Shown: positions 8,623 through 16,686 of the stretch, one piece after another
How positions within the stretch are numbered: the stretch's first letter is position 1
Layout of the letters: every line of letters begins with the position of its first letter
DNA from: Phycisphaera mikurensis
GTDB taxonomy: Bacteria > Planctomycetota > Phycisphaerae > WQYP01
DNA length: 36,310 nt
Assembly: GCA_022730455.1 (NCBI GenBank)
Contig: DZDI01000015.1
Location: 1 to 36,310 of the forward strand
Direction of reading: 5' to 3'
Position numbers and translations under genes: made by a program
The notes under the pieces: generated by a model
The model's input: only the letters and a program-made list of their open reading frames with translations
Databases searched by the model: none
Told to the model about the DNA's origin: nothing

Positions 8623-9909
8623 TCAGCGTAATACCTTGAGCCGCTGCCTCTTTTTTGCAAGCAAATCATATTCAATCCGGTTGTGGCAGAGCTTCATCGC
8701 CGTCGTCAAAGCCTCGTACGCGGCCGGGTGGTCGCCAATATTCGCAAGGAATTCACCGCGCACCGCATGAAAAAGATAATATCCGGCCATCGCCGTGTCG
8801 TGTCCAATCTCTTGGAGCGCCTCGAACGCTTCACGGGTGCTGCGTGCCTTGAAGATCGCCACCGACCGATTCAGTCTGACGATCGGCGTCGGCACCAGCG
8901 TCGCGAGCTGGTCATAAAGCTGCACTATCCGTGGCCAGTCGGTAAGGTGGTATTCGGCTGCCGCGCAGTGACATGCCGCAATCGCCGCCTCAATGTGATA
9001 GCGGCTCACCATATCGCCGTCGGCGGAACGTCTCAAATGAAGAATGCCGCGTGCTATCAGACTCTGATCCCAGCGGGTTCGATCCTGCTGTTCCATCGGC
9101 AGCAGATCGCCCAAATCCCCGGTCCGCGCCGCGATGCGACCGAGATTCAAATACATCAGCGCGAGCAGTGCGTCGATGACGGGCCGCAGGTCCGGGAAGC
9201 CGTCAAGCAGCAATTCAGCCAATCGCACCGCTTCTTGGCAAAGTTCTGGACGCGTTAGCCGTTGGCCCGCGGCCGCTTTATATCCTTCATTAAACATCAG
9301 GTAGATTGTTGTTAAAACTGCATCAATACGTGAACTTAATTCCGCCGCGCCGGGTAATTCACAAGGTGTGTCGGTGGCACGAAGTATTGCCAGCGCCCGA
9401 CTGATTCGGCGCTTAACAGCCACTGGCGCCGCCAGCAACGCCTGACTTATCTCCGTAACGCCAAATCCCCCGACCATTTTTAATGTCAATGTAAGCTGCA
9501 ACTCCCGGGTTAATCGAGGATGAGCGCAAAGAAAAATTACGCGAAGCTGGCTGTCACGCTGATATTCCTCTACCACGTCGTGATCGTTGGGCAAATTTTC
9601 AAACTGTGCATAATACGCCGCCACTTGGGCATTTTTAGCGTTCACCAGCCGACCATGTTTAAGGGCATCCAACATTACTCGCCGGGCTGTCTGATACAGC
9701 CAACCGGCCGGATTGGCTGGAACACCATAATACGGCCAAGTGTCCAGCGCTCTGAGGAGCGACTCTTGAACCGCGTCCTCGATGGCATTGTAGTGTTCCA
9801 ACCCAAACACGCTCAAAATCTTGGCTGTCAGCCGACCACTCTCACGCCGGAAAAGGTTCTCAACCAATATCGCCATTTGCTTCGATGTCGACCTATTGTT
9901 TTCCGCCAT
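8623..9909 (-). CDS. ECF42-type RNA polymerase sigma factor with C-terminal extension
   Basis: This 428-residue protein joins a short sigma-70 core to a long C-terminal domain. Region 2 lies at about 15-85 (EDAVQESLLRALDTWP, then NPAGWLYQTARR). Region 4 lies at about 125-178 (GVTEISQALLAAPVAVKRRI, the recognition helix-turn-helix). Between them is RVIFLCAHPRL, the group's version of its usual ..CCHP.. stretch. The remaining 240 residues are helical and TPR-like (DUF6596 class), including NEGYKAA and LLALMYLN. In this group the extension takes part in regulation and no anti-sigma factor is encoded, which fits the absence of one here. A YCII/DGPF gene and a VOC gene lie just upstream on the same strand; a DGPF partner is the hallmark of ECF42. 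The intergenic gaps are 66 and 58 bp. What the sigma factor senses is unknown. Confidence 0.92.
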   Translation of the reverse strand: MAENNRSTSKQMAILVENLFRRESGRLTAKILSVFGLEHYNAIEDAVQESLLRALDTWPYYGVPANPAGWLYQTARRVMLDALKHGRLVNAKNAQVAAYYAQFENLPNDHDVVEEYQRDSQLRVIFLCAHPRLTRELQLTLTLKMVGGFGVTEISQALLAAPVAVKRRISRALAILRATDTPCELPGAAELSSRIDAVLTTIYLMFNEGYKAAAGQRLTRPELCQEAVRLAELLLDGFPDLRPVIDALLALMYLNLGRIAARTGDLGDLLPMEQQDRTRWDQSLIARGILHLRRSADGDMVSRYHIEAAIAACHCAAAEYHLTDWPRIVQLYDQLATLVPTPIVRLNRSVAIFKARSTREAFEALQEIGHDTAMAGYYLFHAVRGEFLANIGDHPAAYEALTTAMKLCHNRIEYDLLAKKRQRLKVLR

Positions 9910-9975
9910 AGTTGCGCCCCGGCCTTGAATGCCGTTATCACCTTTCGACCGTAAGGTGGCTGAACCGAGCTTAAA

Positions 9976-10416
9976 CTAAGACGCTGCCGCAATCAGGGTC
10001 CACGGCACACCAAAGCGATCTTTGCACATTCCGAATTTTGGTGAGAAGAATGTTTTTCCCAGCGGATATACCACTGCTCCGCCGCTGCTCAGAGCGCTGA
10101 AGAGCTTTTCGGTGTCGGAGACTGCTGCCACCTTCAGGGCGAGAGAGAACCCCTGAAGTTTTGCGGACGGTTCAGGACACCCGTCTGACATCATCAGCGT
10201 TGAACCGCCAATTCGTAGATGGGCGTGCATGATTTTATTAAGCTCAGAAGGCGACATTTGTTTGAGCTCCGATGGGAGCGGCTCGGGATGTTCGCTGAAT
10301 CGCATTTTCATGACCAATTCCGCATTCAAGATTTTGGTATAAAATTCGATCGCCTCTTCACACCGCCCGCCATAGTACACGTACGGGTTTACCGCTATAG
10401 TTTCGTTGCTGGCCAT
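9976..10416 (-). CDS. VOC/PhnB-like glyoxalase-fold protein
   Basis: This 146-residue protein has the vicinal oxygen chelate fold of the PhnB/3-demethylubiquinone methyltransferase-like group. Recognisable parts are NPYVYYGGRCEEAIEFYTKI near the N-terminus, an AHLRIGGSTLMMSDG stretch, and a C-terminal FGMCKDRFGVPWTLI. The start is preceded by AGGAG 6 nt upstream. Members of this group often lack proven enzymatic activity, so no reaction is claimed. It lies between the YCII/DGPF gene and the ECF42-type sigma gene and is probably part of the same transcript. Genes of this kind recur in ECF42 loci, so it may belong to the regulon. Confidence 0.88.
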   Translation of the reverse strand: MASNETIAVNPYVYYGGRCEEAIEFYTKILNAELVMKMRFSEHPEPLPSELKQMSPSELNKIMHAHLRIGGSTLMMSDGCPEPSAKLQGFSLALKVAAVSDTEKLFSALSSGGAVVYPLGKTFFSPKFGMCKDRFGVPWTLIAAAS

Positions 10417-10474
10417 TTCGGACTCCTAAAAGGTATTTCCAGTCACTGCAATGTGTTACGAAGTTTCACACCCT

Positions 10475-10888
10475 TTACGCCGTCTGATGCACGAACTCCG
10501 GCTGCAGCCCCAGCGCCTTGGCAGCCGGGCAACATGGTGCCACCTCACGAACTTCCACCGTGGAACCGTAAGGAAGCATTGGGCATTGGCTAGCGATCGC
10601 AACCGCTTCGTCCATGTCCTTCGCTTTAACCATGAAGAACCCACCAATGGCTTCCTTAGATTCTGCAAATGGCCCATCGATTGAGATCGTATCGCTGCGC
10701 ATACTCACCCGCATACCCTTGTGCTCCAGTGGATGGCCCGCGACATATTTTCCCTCTTCTGTAAGGCGGGAACTCCAATCCATCATCGCCTGCACAGCCT
10801 GCTGAATTTCCGATGGAGACAGGCCTTTAAGCACATCATTATTGCGAAAAAGCAGTAGATACGTAGGGTTTTGATTATCCGATGCCAT
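10475..10888 (-). CDS. YCII-related DGPF-domain protein
   Basis: This 137-residue protein is a YCII-like member of the DGPF family. The name-giving motif DGPF is at residues 71-74, followed by AESKEAIGGFFMVKAKDMDE. The N-terminal YLLLFR strand and a long amphipathic helix are typical. It starts 8 nt after AAGGAG, a strong ribosome site. DGPF proteins are the conserved genomic partner of ECF42 sigma factors and are the usual first target gene. Their biochemical role is not established. The C-terminal tail from about 117 (APCCPAAKALG) is longer than the core domain and has a CC pair. Two copies of a 13-bp sequence lie about 25-50 bp upstream. Confidence 0.9.
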   Translation of the reverse strand: MASDNQNPTYLLLFRNNDVLKGLSPSEIQQAVQAMMDWSSRLTEEGKYVAGHPLEHKGMRVSMRSDTISIDGPFAESKEAIGGFFMVKAKDMDEAVAIASQCPMLPYGSTVEVREVAPCCPAAKALGLQPEFVHQTA

Positions 10889-10911
10889 TATCAGGCTCCT
10901 TATAAAACGAT

Positions 10912-10937
10912 CCGAACAACACGTCCGAACAACACGT
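10912..10937. repeat. Perfect 13-bp tandem repeat upstream of the DGPF gene
   Basis: CCGAACAACACGT occurs twice with no gap (10912-10924 and 10925-10937), and a third partial CCG follows. It lies 24-49 bp upstream of the DGPF gene start, where a promoter or operator of the ECF42 locus would be expected. A regulatory role is inference; I could not find a clear published-style ECF42 promoter in it. Confidence 0.5.
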
Positions 10938-11056
10938 CCGGACTCCTATATGACGATCCAGACCGAAAAAAAGAGACATTCCGAATCCAGATTGCTGGTT
11001 TTTTTAGTTCTCAGTGCCACGCTTTCCCACCCCTTTTCGGGTTCGCATTACCGAGG

Positions 11057-11614
11057 CTAATTCATTTGTGGGTCAGCCGGTACAAAACGGCTTGATAATT
11101 GTGGAGTAACGGCTCGCATGGTTACAACACGTGTTAACATAACCCACAAGCGATCTTGTCCGATGTTCCCAAACGCCAGCGCTTCCGTAGCGGCGCAGGT
11201 CAGCCAGGAACCTGAGTCAATTTCAGTTTCCAATTGGTTTGGACACCAGCCCGCGTTGCCTACAAAAAATCTTGCCGGCTGAATGTTCTTATCCACGATT
11301 TGCTTGATACGATCCGCGTCAATCGAATAATGCAGGCCGTCCACGATAGGTCGATCGGCAAATTGGCGACCATCATGCAATACCAGCAACGGGCCTGCAC
11401 ATGGTCCGCCAACGTGTAATTTGGATTTATTTTGACAAGCTCCGCCACCAATTTTGTTCCATGCGTCCTGGATGGTGACATCCAACGGTCGATTGAGGAT
11501 GATACCCATCGCGCCGTCGGTATCATGCCGGATGATTAAAACGACCGCTTGGTAAAAATTAGGGTCAAGCAGCCCGGGCATTGCAATAAGCAGATGACCG
11601 CATAATTCGACCAT
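11057..11614 (-). CDS. UPF0301 YqgE/AlgH-family protein
   Basis: This is a 185-residue member of the YqgE/AlgH family. The core is clear: GHLLIAMPGLLDPNFYQAVV, then GAMGIILNRPL, and further on GGPCAGPLLVLHD and FVGNAGWCPNQLETEI. Family members are cytoplasmic and their molecular function is unresolved; AlgH was named for an effect on alginate gene expression. I chose the ATG at 11614 because GGAG lies 7 nt before it. The ATG two codons earlier (11620) sits only 1 nt after that GGAG. The gene follows nadB after about 40 bp on the same strand and is probably co-transcribed with it. Confidence 0.92.
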   Translation of the reverse strand: MVELCGHLLIAMPGLLDPNFYQAVVLIIRHDTDGAMGIILNRPLDVTIQDAWNKIGGGACQNKSKLHVGGPCAGPLLVLHDGRQFADRPIVDGLHYSIDADRIKQIVDKNIQPARFFVGNAGWCPNQLETEIDSGSWLTCAATEALAFGNIGQDRLWVMLTRVVTMRAVTPQLSSRFVPADPQMN

Positions 11615-11656
11615 GATCATACTCCTGGGACCGACTCCTAGCCCGGCGCGATCCGT

Positions 11657-13306
11657 TCAAGCCGCCGAGGCGGCGCGATCGGTCACCAGCGATTTAACCG
11701 CCATTGGAGAATTCGTCTGCCAGTCCAGATGGTAACGCCAATTGCGATCATCCAGATGTGGAAAATCGGTGCGATAATGTACACCCCGTGTCTCCTGCCG
11801 CATATTGGCCGAAATGGTAATCAGGCGAGCCACCTGTAACATATTTTGCAATTCCCAGCCGGGGGGCTTATCGAAGTTTTTGTCCAGAATATATCGGCTC
11901 CAAAAATCGATAATCTCGGCAGACTCATCCAGTCGTGGGCCGAATCTTTCTACCCCGACGTTGCGCCACATCAATGACCGCAGCGAGCTGAGCACATCGA
12001 GCATGTCCAGCTCAGTTCGTTGGCTTTGGGGTATTTCCGCCGTCAAACGAGGCACCACGGTGCTTCGTGGTGGCTTGGTCATGGTTTGCAGTACATGCTG
12101 GCCGGCTCGCTTGCCGAACACCAATGCCTCAATGAGTGAATTGCTCGCAAGCCGATTGGCACCGTGCAGCCCGGTGTACGCTGCCTCACCGACGGTATAG
12201 AGATTTGCGACGGATGTGAGTCCATGCAAATCGCACACTACGCCGCCTACCATATAGTGGGCGCTGGGATGCACGGGAATGGGTTGCTGTGATGGGTCAA
12301 TGCCAAATTTTTGACATACCTCAAAAATACCGGGAAAACGCGCAGCAAACGCCGCACGCGGCATATGGCGGCAATCTAAAAAGACATGCGTCGTCTGCGT
12401 CTTAGCCATGTGATCTAAAATCGACCGCGACACCACATCCCGCGGTGCAAGTTCTGCCATGGCGTGGTAGGCGGGCATAAAGCGGTGTCCAGCCTTATCG
12501 ATCAGAGTCGCCCCCTCACCACGCACCGCTTCACTGACCAGCGATCGGGTGGCGCCCGCAATGTAGATGGTGGTGGGATGGAATTGTACCATTTCCATAT
12601 TCCGCAGAATGGCTCCGGCACGCCACGCCATGGCATAGCCGTCCGCAGTCGCAATAAGCGGATTGGTGGTTTCGCGGTATAGCGCGCCGATACCCCCGCT
12701 GGCGAGTATGGTCGTTCGGGCGAAAATGACAAAAAGCCCCCGTGAGGCCTCCCATGCCAATGCCCCGACGCACTGATTGTCTATAGTCAGTAAATCAATA
12801 ATAAAGGTGTGTTCAAGGATGGATATTTGTTCTCGACTGCGGGCAACGGCACTGAGGCAATTCGCCAATTCACGCCCCGTTGAATCTCCCAATGCGTGGA
12901 CGATTCGCGCAAATGAATGACCGCCTTCGCGTCCAAATGAAAGCTGTCCATTAATCTCCCGGTCAAAATTGGCGCCCCATTGAATGAGTTCGTTGATCCG
13001 TGCCGGCGCTTCGCGCACCACGGCCTCGGCTGCCGGCCGATCACCAAGTCCGCACGCTACCGTCAGCGTATCTGATATATGACTCTCAAAAGTATCTGCG
13101 GGTTGCATCACACTCGCGATGCCCCCCTGGGCGTAAAATGTATTGGATTCTGATAATGCATGCTTGGAAACAACGAGAACTTCCGCGCCCTCTGCCGCTT
13201 CAATCGCCGCCCGCAAGCCACCCACACCGCTGCCGATCACAAACACATCGGTTGTTATCTGCGGCAATCGATGAGTCTTAAAAGGGCATAAATACATTTG
13301 CTGCAT
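11657..13306 (-). CDS. nadB: L-aspartate oxidase
   Basis: This flavoprotein of about 549 residues oxidises L-aspartate to iminoaspartate, the first step of de novo NAD synthesis. The dinucleotide-binding start is TTDVFVIGSGVGGLRAAIEA, followed by SESNTFYAQGGIAS. Active-site text includes EMVQFHPTTIYIAG, HPSAHYMVGGV and HGANRLASNSLIEALVFG, as in characterised NadB; these also separate it from succinate dehydrogenase subunits. The C-terminal helical domain (RSLMWRNVGVER) is complete. The frame extends to a TTG at 13324. I prefer the ATG at 13306, though its GGAG is 12 nt away, so the start is uncertain by a few codons. No nadA or nadC lies in the window. A yqgE-like gene follows. Confidence 0.95.
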   Translation of the reverse strand: MQQMYLCPFKTHRLPQITTDVFVIGSGVGGLRAAIEAAEGAEVLVVSKHALSESNTFYAQGGIASVMQPADTFESHISDTLTVACGLGDRPAAEAVVREAPARINELIQWGANFDREINGQLSFGREGGHSFARIVHALGDSTGRELANCLSAVARSREQISILEHTFIIDLLTIDNQCVGALAWEASRGLFVIFARTTILASGGIGALYRETTNPLIATADGYAMAWRAGAILRNMEMVQFHPTTIYIAGATRSLVSEAVRGEGATLIDKAGHRFMPAYHAMAELAPRDVVSRSILDHMAKTQTTHVFLDCRHMPRAAFAARFPGIFEVCQKFGIDPSQQPIPVHPSAHYMVGGVVCDLHGLTSVANLYTVGEAAYTGLHGANRLASNSLIEALVFGKRAGQHVLQTMTKPPRSTVVPRLTAEIPQSQRTELDMLDVLSSLRSLMWRNVGVERFGPRLDESAEIIDFWSRYILDKNFDKPPGWELQNMLQVARLITISANMRQETRGVHYRTDFPHLDDRNWRYHLDWQTNSPMAVKSLVTDRAASAA

Positions 13307-13351
13307 AGAACAGAGCGTCTCCAACGGACTTTTGATTCCACCCGAATCAGA

Positions 13352-13546
13352 TTATATACCACCTTGGCGCTCCTGCGCCGACGAAGAATATTGATTGGTT
13401 AAATGGATTGATGGTCGAAAGTGGGTGGGTGGCTGTAAATAGGCTGTGTTGGATACCACGCGTTTTGGATCGCCGCCGCTGATGGTAACCATTTTCCCAA
13501 CCTCGGTCGTCACGTTCAGCACGCCATATTTGGAAGTCTGAAACAT
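13352..13546 (-). CDS. Small hypothetical protein upstream of nadB
   Basis: A 64-codon frame ends 45 bp before the nadB start, on the same strand. Its codon use resembles the neighbouring genes and it contains no membrane segment or signal peptide. I recognise no family. Visible features are a GVLNVTTEVGKMVTISGGDP stretch and a Ser/Gln-rich end (NQYSSSAQERQGG). There is no strong ribosome site before the ATG. It could be a real short gene, the upstream part of the nadB leader, or chance. Confidence 0.4.
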   Translation of the reverse strand: MFQTSKYGVLNVTTEVGKMVTISGGDPKRVVSNTAYLQPPTHFRPSIHLTNQYSSSAQERQGGI

Positions 13547-13636
13547 GGAATATCTTGATCCGTTAAAACACGCTCCGCTGGCAAGTTCCCTATGGGTTAT
13601 GCTAGACTCCTAGAGAATTAGCGTATTCGGTGACTG

Positions 13637-13642
13637 AAGGAG
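13637..13642 (+). promoter_or_regulatory. Ribosome binding site that fixes the sppA start
   Basis: AAGGAG lies 8 nt before the ATG at 13651. The longer frame begins at a GTG (13630) upstream of this site, which would put the site inside the coding region. The ATG is therefore the better start. Confidence 0.75.
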
Positions 13643-13650
13643 TTTTACAG

Positions 13651-15486
13651 ATGTTCACTAACCGTTCCAACGGACTTTACCGCTTATTGGTCTCCAGCCG
13701 ACTGACCGTCGGCGCGGCGATGCTGGCGGGCTGCACAATCGGCGCTGCCATGGCACCAACTGTGCGGGCGGCTTCTGCCATGAAGCAAAGCCAAACCAAG
13801 GTGGCGGCGGAAATATGCCTCACCGGCACCCTGCAGGAATGCCCGCGGGGGTTTTCGTTTTCCATTTTTAATTGGGGCAACACTCACCAGCCGTCGTTGA
13901 CCGGCACCATTGCGTTAATCAAAAAGGCCATTGCCAATCCACATATTGCCGGTTTGTTTTTTAATCTGCACGGCTTTGCGCTGACGCTTACCCAAGCCCA
14001 GGAGCTTGGTCATCTGATAACACTGGCCCGGCACGACCATAAGTCGGTTCTATTTTATTCCACCAATTACAGCGAAAACACCTACCTGCTGGCGGCGCAT
14101 GCCAATCGGGTGCTGATGTCGCCTCAGGGAAATATCTTTATGCCGGGGGCCGCACTCCAACTGATGTTTTTTCGCGGGCTATTGCAAAAACTGCATATCC
14201 ACGCCGACATGATTCAAATTGGTAGGTTTAAGGGAGCAGAAGAGCCGTTCACCCGTTTCAGTGCCAGCAAGGCGTTTTCATCGCAGGTGGAAGGTTTAGT
14301 TGATGGCTGGTACGGTCAAATCATTTCATCCATCGCAGCGCACCGACCCAACGTGACCAAGGCCGACGCCCAGCACGCGATCAATCAGGGTTGGCTTACG
14401 GCCCAAATGGCTATGAAGGAGCATTTGGTAGATGGATTGGTGAGCCGTCCGGAGATTGGCCGTTACGTTCAATCCACCTTTATGGGTGGCTGCCGTTTGA
14501 TCAATCATTTTGGATTGCACCGCCCCAAGCCGCTGAGAATTGATAGCCCCTTTGCGTTATTGCAACTGCTGGGCTCGCCAAAAACCACTGTTCCATCGGA
14601 CCAACCCGCCGTCGCCATCATCTGCGCCTCGGGTGTGATTATGGGCGATTCTCCGATGAACAATCAAAATGCCTCGGTCATCACACCTTACGGCATTGGC
14701 AGGGCGTTCCACACGGCTGAAGATAATCCCAATATCAAGGCGATTGTTTTACGCGTGGATTCACCCGGTGGGTCGGCCCAGGCCAGCGAATCCATCTGGC
14801 AGATTATCCATGCGTGCCATAAGCCGGTTTACGTTTCCATGGGGTCCGAAGCGGCAAGTGGAGGTTATTACATCTCCACGGCTGGCAAGAGAATCTATGC
14901 CGATCCTGGCTCCATTGTCGGCTCCATCGGCGTCGTAGGCGGAAAGATCGTCATCGGCGGTCTGTTCAAGGAAATTGGGCTGGGCGTAGAGTCCTTTTCC
15001 AAGGGAAATCATGCGGGGCTTTTTGATTCCACGGTGGCGTTTACGCCAAGCCAGCGAGCTTATGTGGCGCGGCTGATGCGACACACTTATAAGCTTTTCA
15101 TCAAGCGGGTAATGCAAGCACGTGAGTCGCACATTGCCAATATATCGTTGGTGGCTCGCGGTCGTCTTTTTACCGGTCAATCGGCCATCCCGGCGGGCTT
15201 GGTTGATCGTATCGGGTCTTTGAATGCCACGGTGGCGGCAGTAGCCAAAGCGGCGGGTATTAAATCTGCCTATCGTGTGGTGGTATTGCCCCGGCCACTG
15301 TCCTTGGGACAACTCATCCGCGAAAAATTAGGGCTTGAGGCGTCACTTCCATTGGGTCTCAAAACTATGATGACAGGGCTCCCCGATGGCGTTCGCACGC
15401 AGATGATGCAGATGTATCAAATGTTGACGGTTCTGCGCAGCGACGATGTACTCTTGGCCGCTCCGTTGGGAGTGGCTGAAAACTGA
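13651..15486 (+). CDS. sppA: Signal peptide peptidase SppA, long (67K) type
   Basis: This 611-residue protein is a membrane-associated serine protease that cleaves leftover signal peptides. An N-terminal signal or anchor ends near VRA-A, about residue 40. As in E. coli SppA, two tandem SppA-like domains share one active site. The catalytic lysine is in IGRFKGAEEPFTR (Lys194) of the first half and the serine nucleophile is in SEAASGGYYIS (Ser403) of the second half. VDSPGGSAQASE before the serine is the usual oxyanion-side loop. The length matches the long bacterial type. A second SppA of the short type is encoded at 22154-23146. A solo end of the palindromic element lies just after the stop codon. 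Confidence 0.93.
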   Translation: MFTNRSNGLYRLLVSSRLTVGAAMLAGCTIGAAMAPTVRAASAMKQSQTKVAAEICLTGTLQECPRGFSFSIFNWGNTHQPSLTGTIALIKKAIANPHIAGLFFNLHGFALTLTQAQELGHLITLARHDHKSVLFYSTNYSENTYLLAAHANRVLMSPQGNIFMPGAALQLMFFRGLLQKLHIHADMIQIGRFKGAEEPFTRFSASKAFSSQVEGLVDGWYGQIISSIAAHRPNVTKADAQHAINQGWLTAQMAMKEHLVDGLVSRPEIGRYVQSTFMGGCRLINHFGLHRPKPLRIDSPFALLQLLGSPKTTVPSDQPAVAIICASGVIMGDSPMNNQNASVITPYGIGRAFHTAEDNPNIKAIVLRVDSPGGSAQASESIWQIIHACHKPVYVSMGSEAASGGYYISTAGKRIYADPGSIVGSIGVVGGKIVIGGLFKEIGLGVESFSKGNHAGLFDSTVAFTPSQRAYVARLMRHTYKLFIKRVMQARESHIANISLVARGRLFTGQSAIPAGLVDRIGSLNATVAAVAKAAGIKSAYRVVVLPRPLSLGQLIREKLGLEASLPLGLKTMMTGLPDGVRTQMMQMYQMLTVLRSDDVLLAAPLGVAEN

Positions 15487-15495
15487 GCAGAACGT

Positions 15496-15532
15496 GGCGC
15501 ATCGCAGCCCTGCTATTACTTGGACAGGCTCC
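15496..15532 (+). repeat. Solo end of the palindromic element after sppA
   Basis: These 37 bases match the reverse complement of the left end of the complete element (24067-24103) at 33 of 37 positions, including an unbroken TATTACTTGGACAG. No partner end is present nearby, so this is a solo end or a remnant. It starts 9 bp after the sppA stop and could also affect transcription ending. Confidence 0.75.
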
Positions 15533-15585
15533 CAAGGGGATATCAGGGCGTATGATCTCTCCACAAGTTGCCAACTGGAGTAGGT

Positions 15586-16521
15586 ATGAATCAATGGTTG
15601 CTCGGTTTTGATGTTGGCGGGACAAAATGTGCCGCGATTCTCGGATGTGTAGATGAGAACACTGTAAAAATTGTCCGTCGTACCGCATTTCCGACACCTC
15701 CGCATGCGCCAGAGCTGGCAATCGCAGAATTTGAGCGGATAGCGCGGACTATGCTGGCGGAAAGCGGGTGTCATCCGACGGCCGTCGGCATCAGTTGTGG
15801 CGGGCCGCTGGATAGTTGTCGCGGTGTGATTTTGGCGCCGCCCAATTTACCTAGTTGGGATAACGTAGCGGTGACCGAACGGCTCTCTGCGGCATTTGGA
15901 GTGCCTGCCCGCTTGCAAAATGACGCCAACGCCTGCGCATACGCTGAATGGAAATGGGGGGCGGGTAAGGGTACCAAACACATGGTGTTCTTAACTTTTG
16001 GCACGGGTATGGGTGCCGGTCTGATTATTGATGGGCATTTGTATTGCGGGGCCAACGATATGGCCGGAGAAATTGGCCATGTGCGTCTGGCCGCCGATGG
16101 ACCAGTCGGGTATGGCAAAGCGGGATCCTTTGAAGGTTTTTGCAGCGGAGCGGGGATGGTACGCCTGGCACGTCAGCATGGAATGGGTGTGAGCGAGGCA
16201 CAGCAGATTTTTCAGGCAGCCGACCGCGGCGACGTGGTGGCCGCCCAAGTCGTTACCATTACCGCGCAATACCTCGGCCGGGGACTGGCGATCCTCGTCG
16301 ACATCCTGAATCCGGAACGGATAATCATCGGTAGCATATTTGCACGCCAGCATAAGCAGCTCTGGCCCATTGCGGAATCGGTATTACGGACGGAGTCTCT
16401 GGATCGCAGCATGGCGGTGTGTAGAGTTCTGCCGGCGGCGCTGGGAGAACAGATCGGCGATTTCGCCGCACTTGCAGTGGCTTGTGAGATGTTGGATAAG
16501 CCTTCAATTGCCACCGCCTGA
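15586..16521 (+). CDS. ROK-family sugar kinase-like protein
   Basis: This 311-residue protein belongs to the ROK (repressor, ORF, kinase) family. The ATG at 15586 follows GGAG at 15577-15580, so I prefer it to the upstream TTG at 15568. The ATP-binding start is LGFDVGGTKCAAI, and LTFGTGMGAGLIIDG is the phosphate-2 loop. The catalytic Asp is in LQNDANACAYAEWKWG. The usual zinc motif (three Cys in a CxCGxxGCxE stretch after GH) is replaced by VGYGKAGSFEGFCSG, so the structural zinc site is lost. There is no N-terminal helix-turn-helix, so it is a kinase-type rather than repressor-type member. Glucose, fructose, N-acetylhexosamine or another sugar could be the substrate. Confidence 0.88.
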   Translation: MNQWLLGFDVGGTKCAAILGCVDENTVKIVRRTAFPTPPHAPELAIAEFERIARTMLAESGCHPTAVGISCGGPLDSCRGVILAPPNLPSWDNVAVTERLSAAFGVPARLQNDANACAYAEWKWGAGKGTKHMVFLTFGTGMGAGLIIDGHLYCGANDMAGEIGHVRLAADGPVGYGKAGSFEGFCSGAGMVRLARQHGMGVSEAQQIFQAADRGDVVAAQVVTITAQYLGRGLAILVDILNPERIIIGSIFARQHKQLWPIAESVLRTESLDRSMAVCRVLPAALGEQIGDFAALAVACEMLDKPSIATA

Positions 16522-16686
16522 TCCAATGGGGCCATCTCGGCATAGTGCGACGCAAGATGTGCGTTGGGGTGTACCGCTTCTTCGTACAGGTGCAGCATCG
16601 ACCATTAAATCCAATCCATCAGCGAGCCGGGCCTTTTACGGTGGCGCCCTTTAATATCCTGCGAAGTTCGTTTAGATTCTCCACCT

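Noticed and set aside
8406-8675. Minus-strand frame of 89 codons overlapping the end of the sigma factor gene
   Set aside because: It overlaps the sigma gene on the same strand, is rich in Arg and Ser as expected for chance frames, and shows no family text. The interval 8349-8622 holds no gene I can support.
9520-9954. Plus-strand frame of 144 codons opposite the sigma factor
   Set aside because: It is antisense to sigma region 2 and 4 coding sequence and has no recognisable domain.
13598-13603. TATGCT as a -10 box for the long sppA gene
   Set aside because: No acceptable -35 box lies 16-18 bp upstream and there is no extended -10 motif, so the call would be arbitrary.
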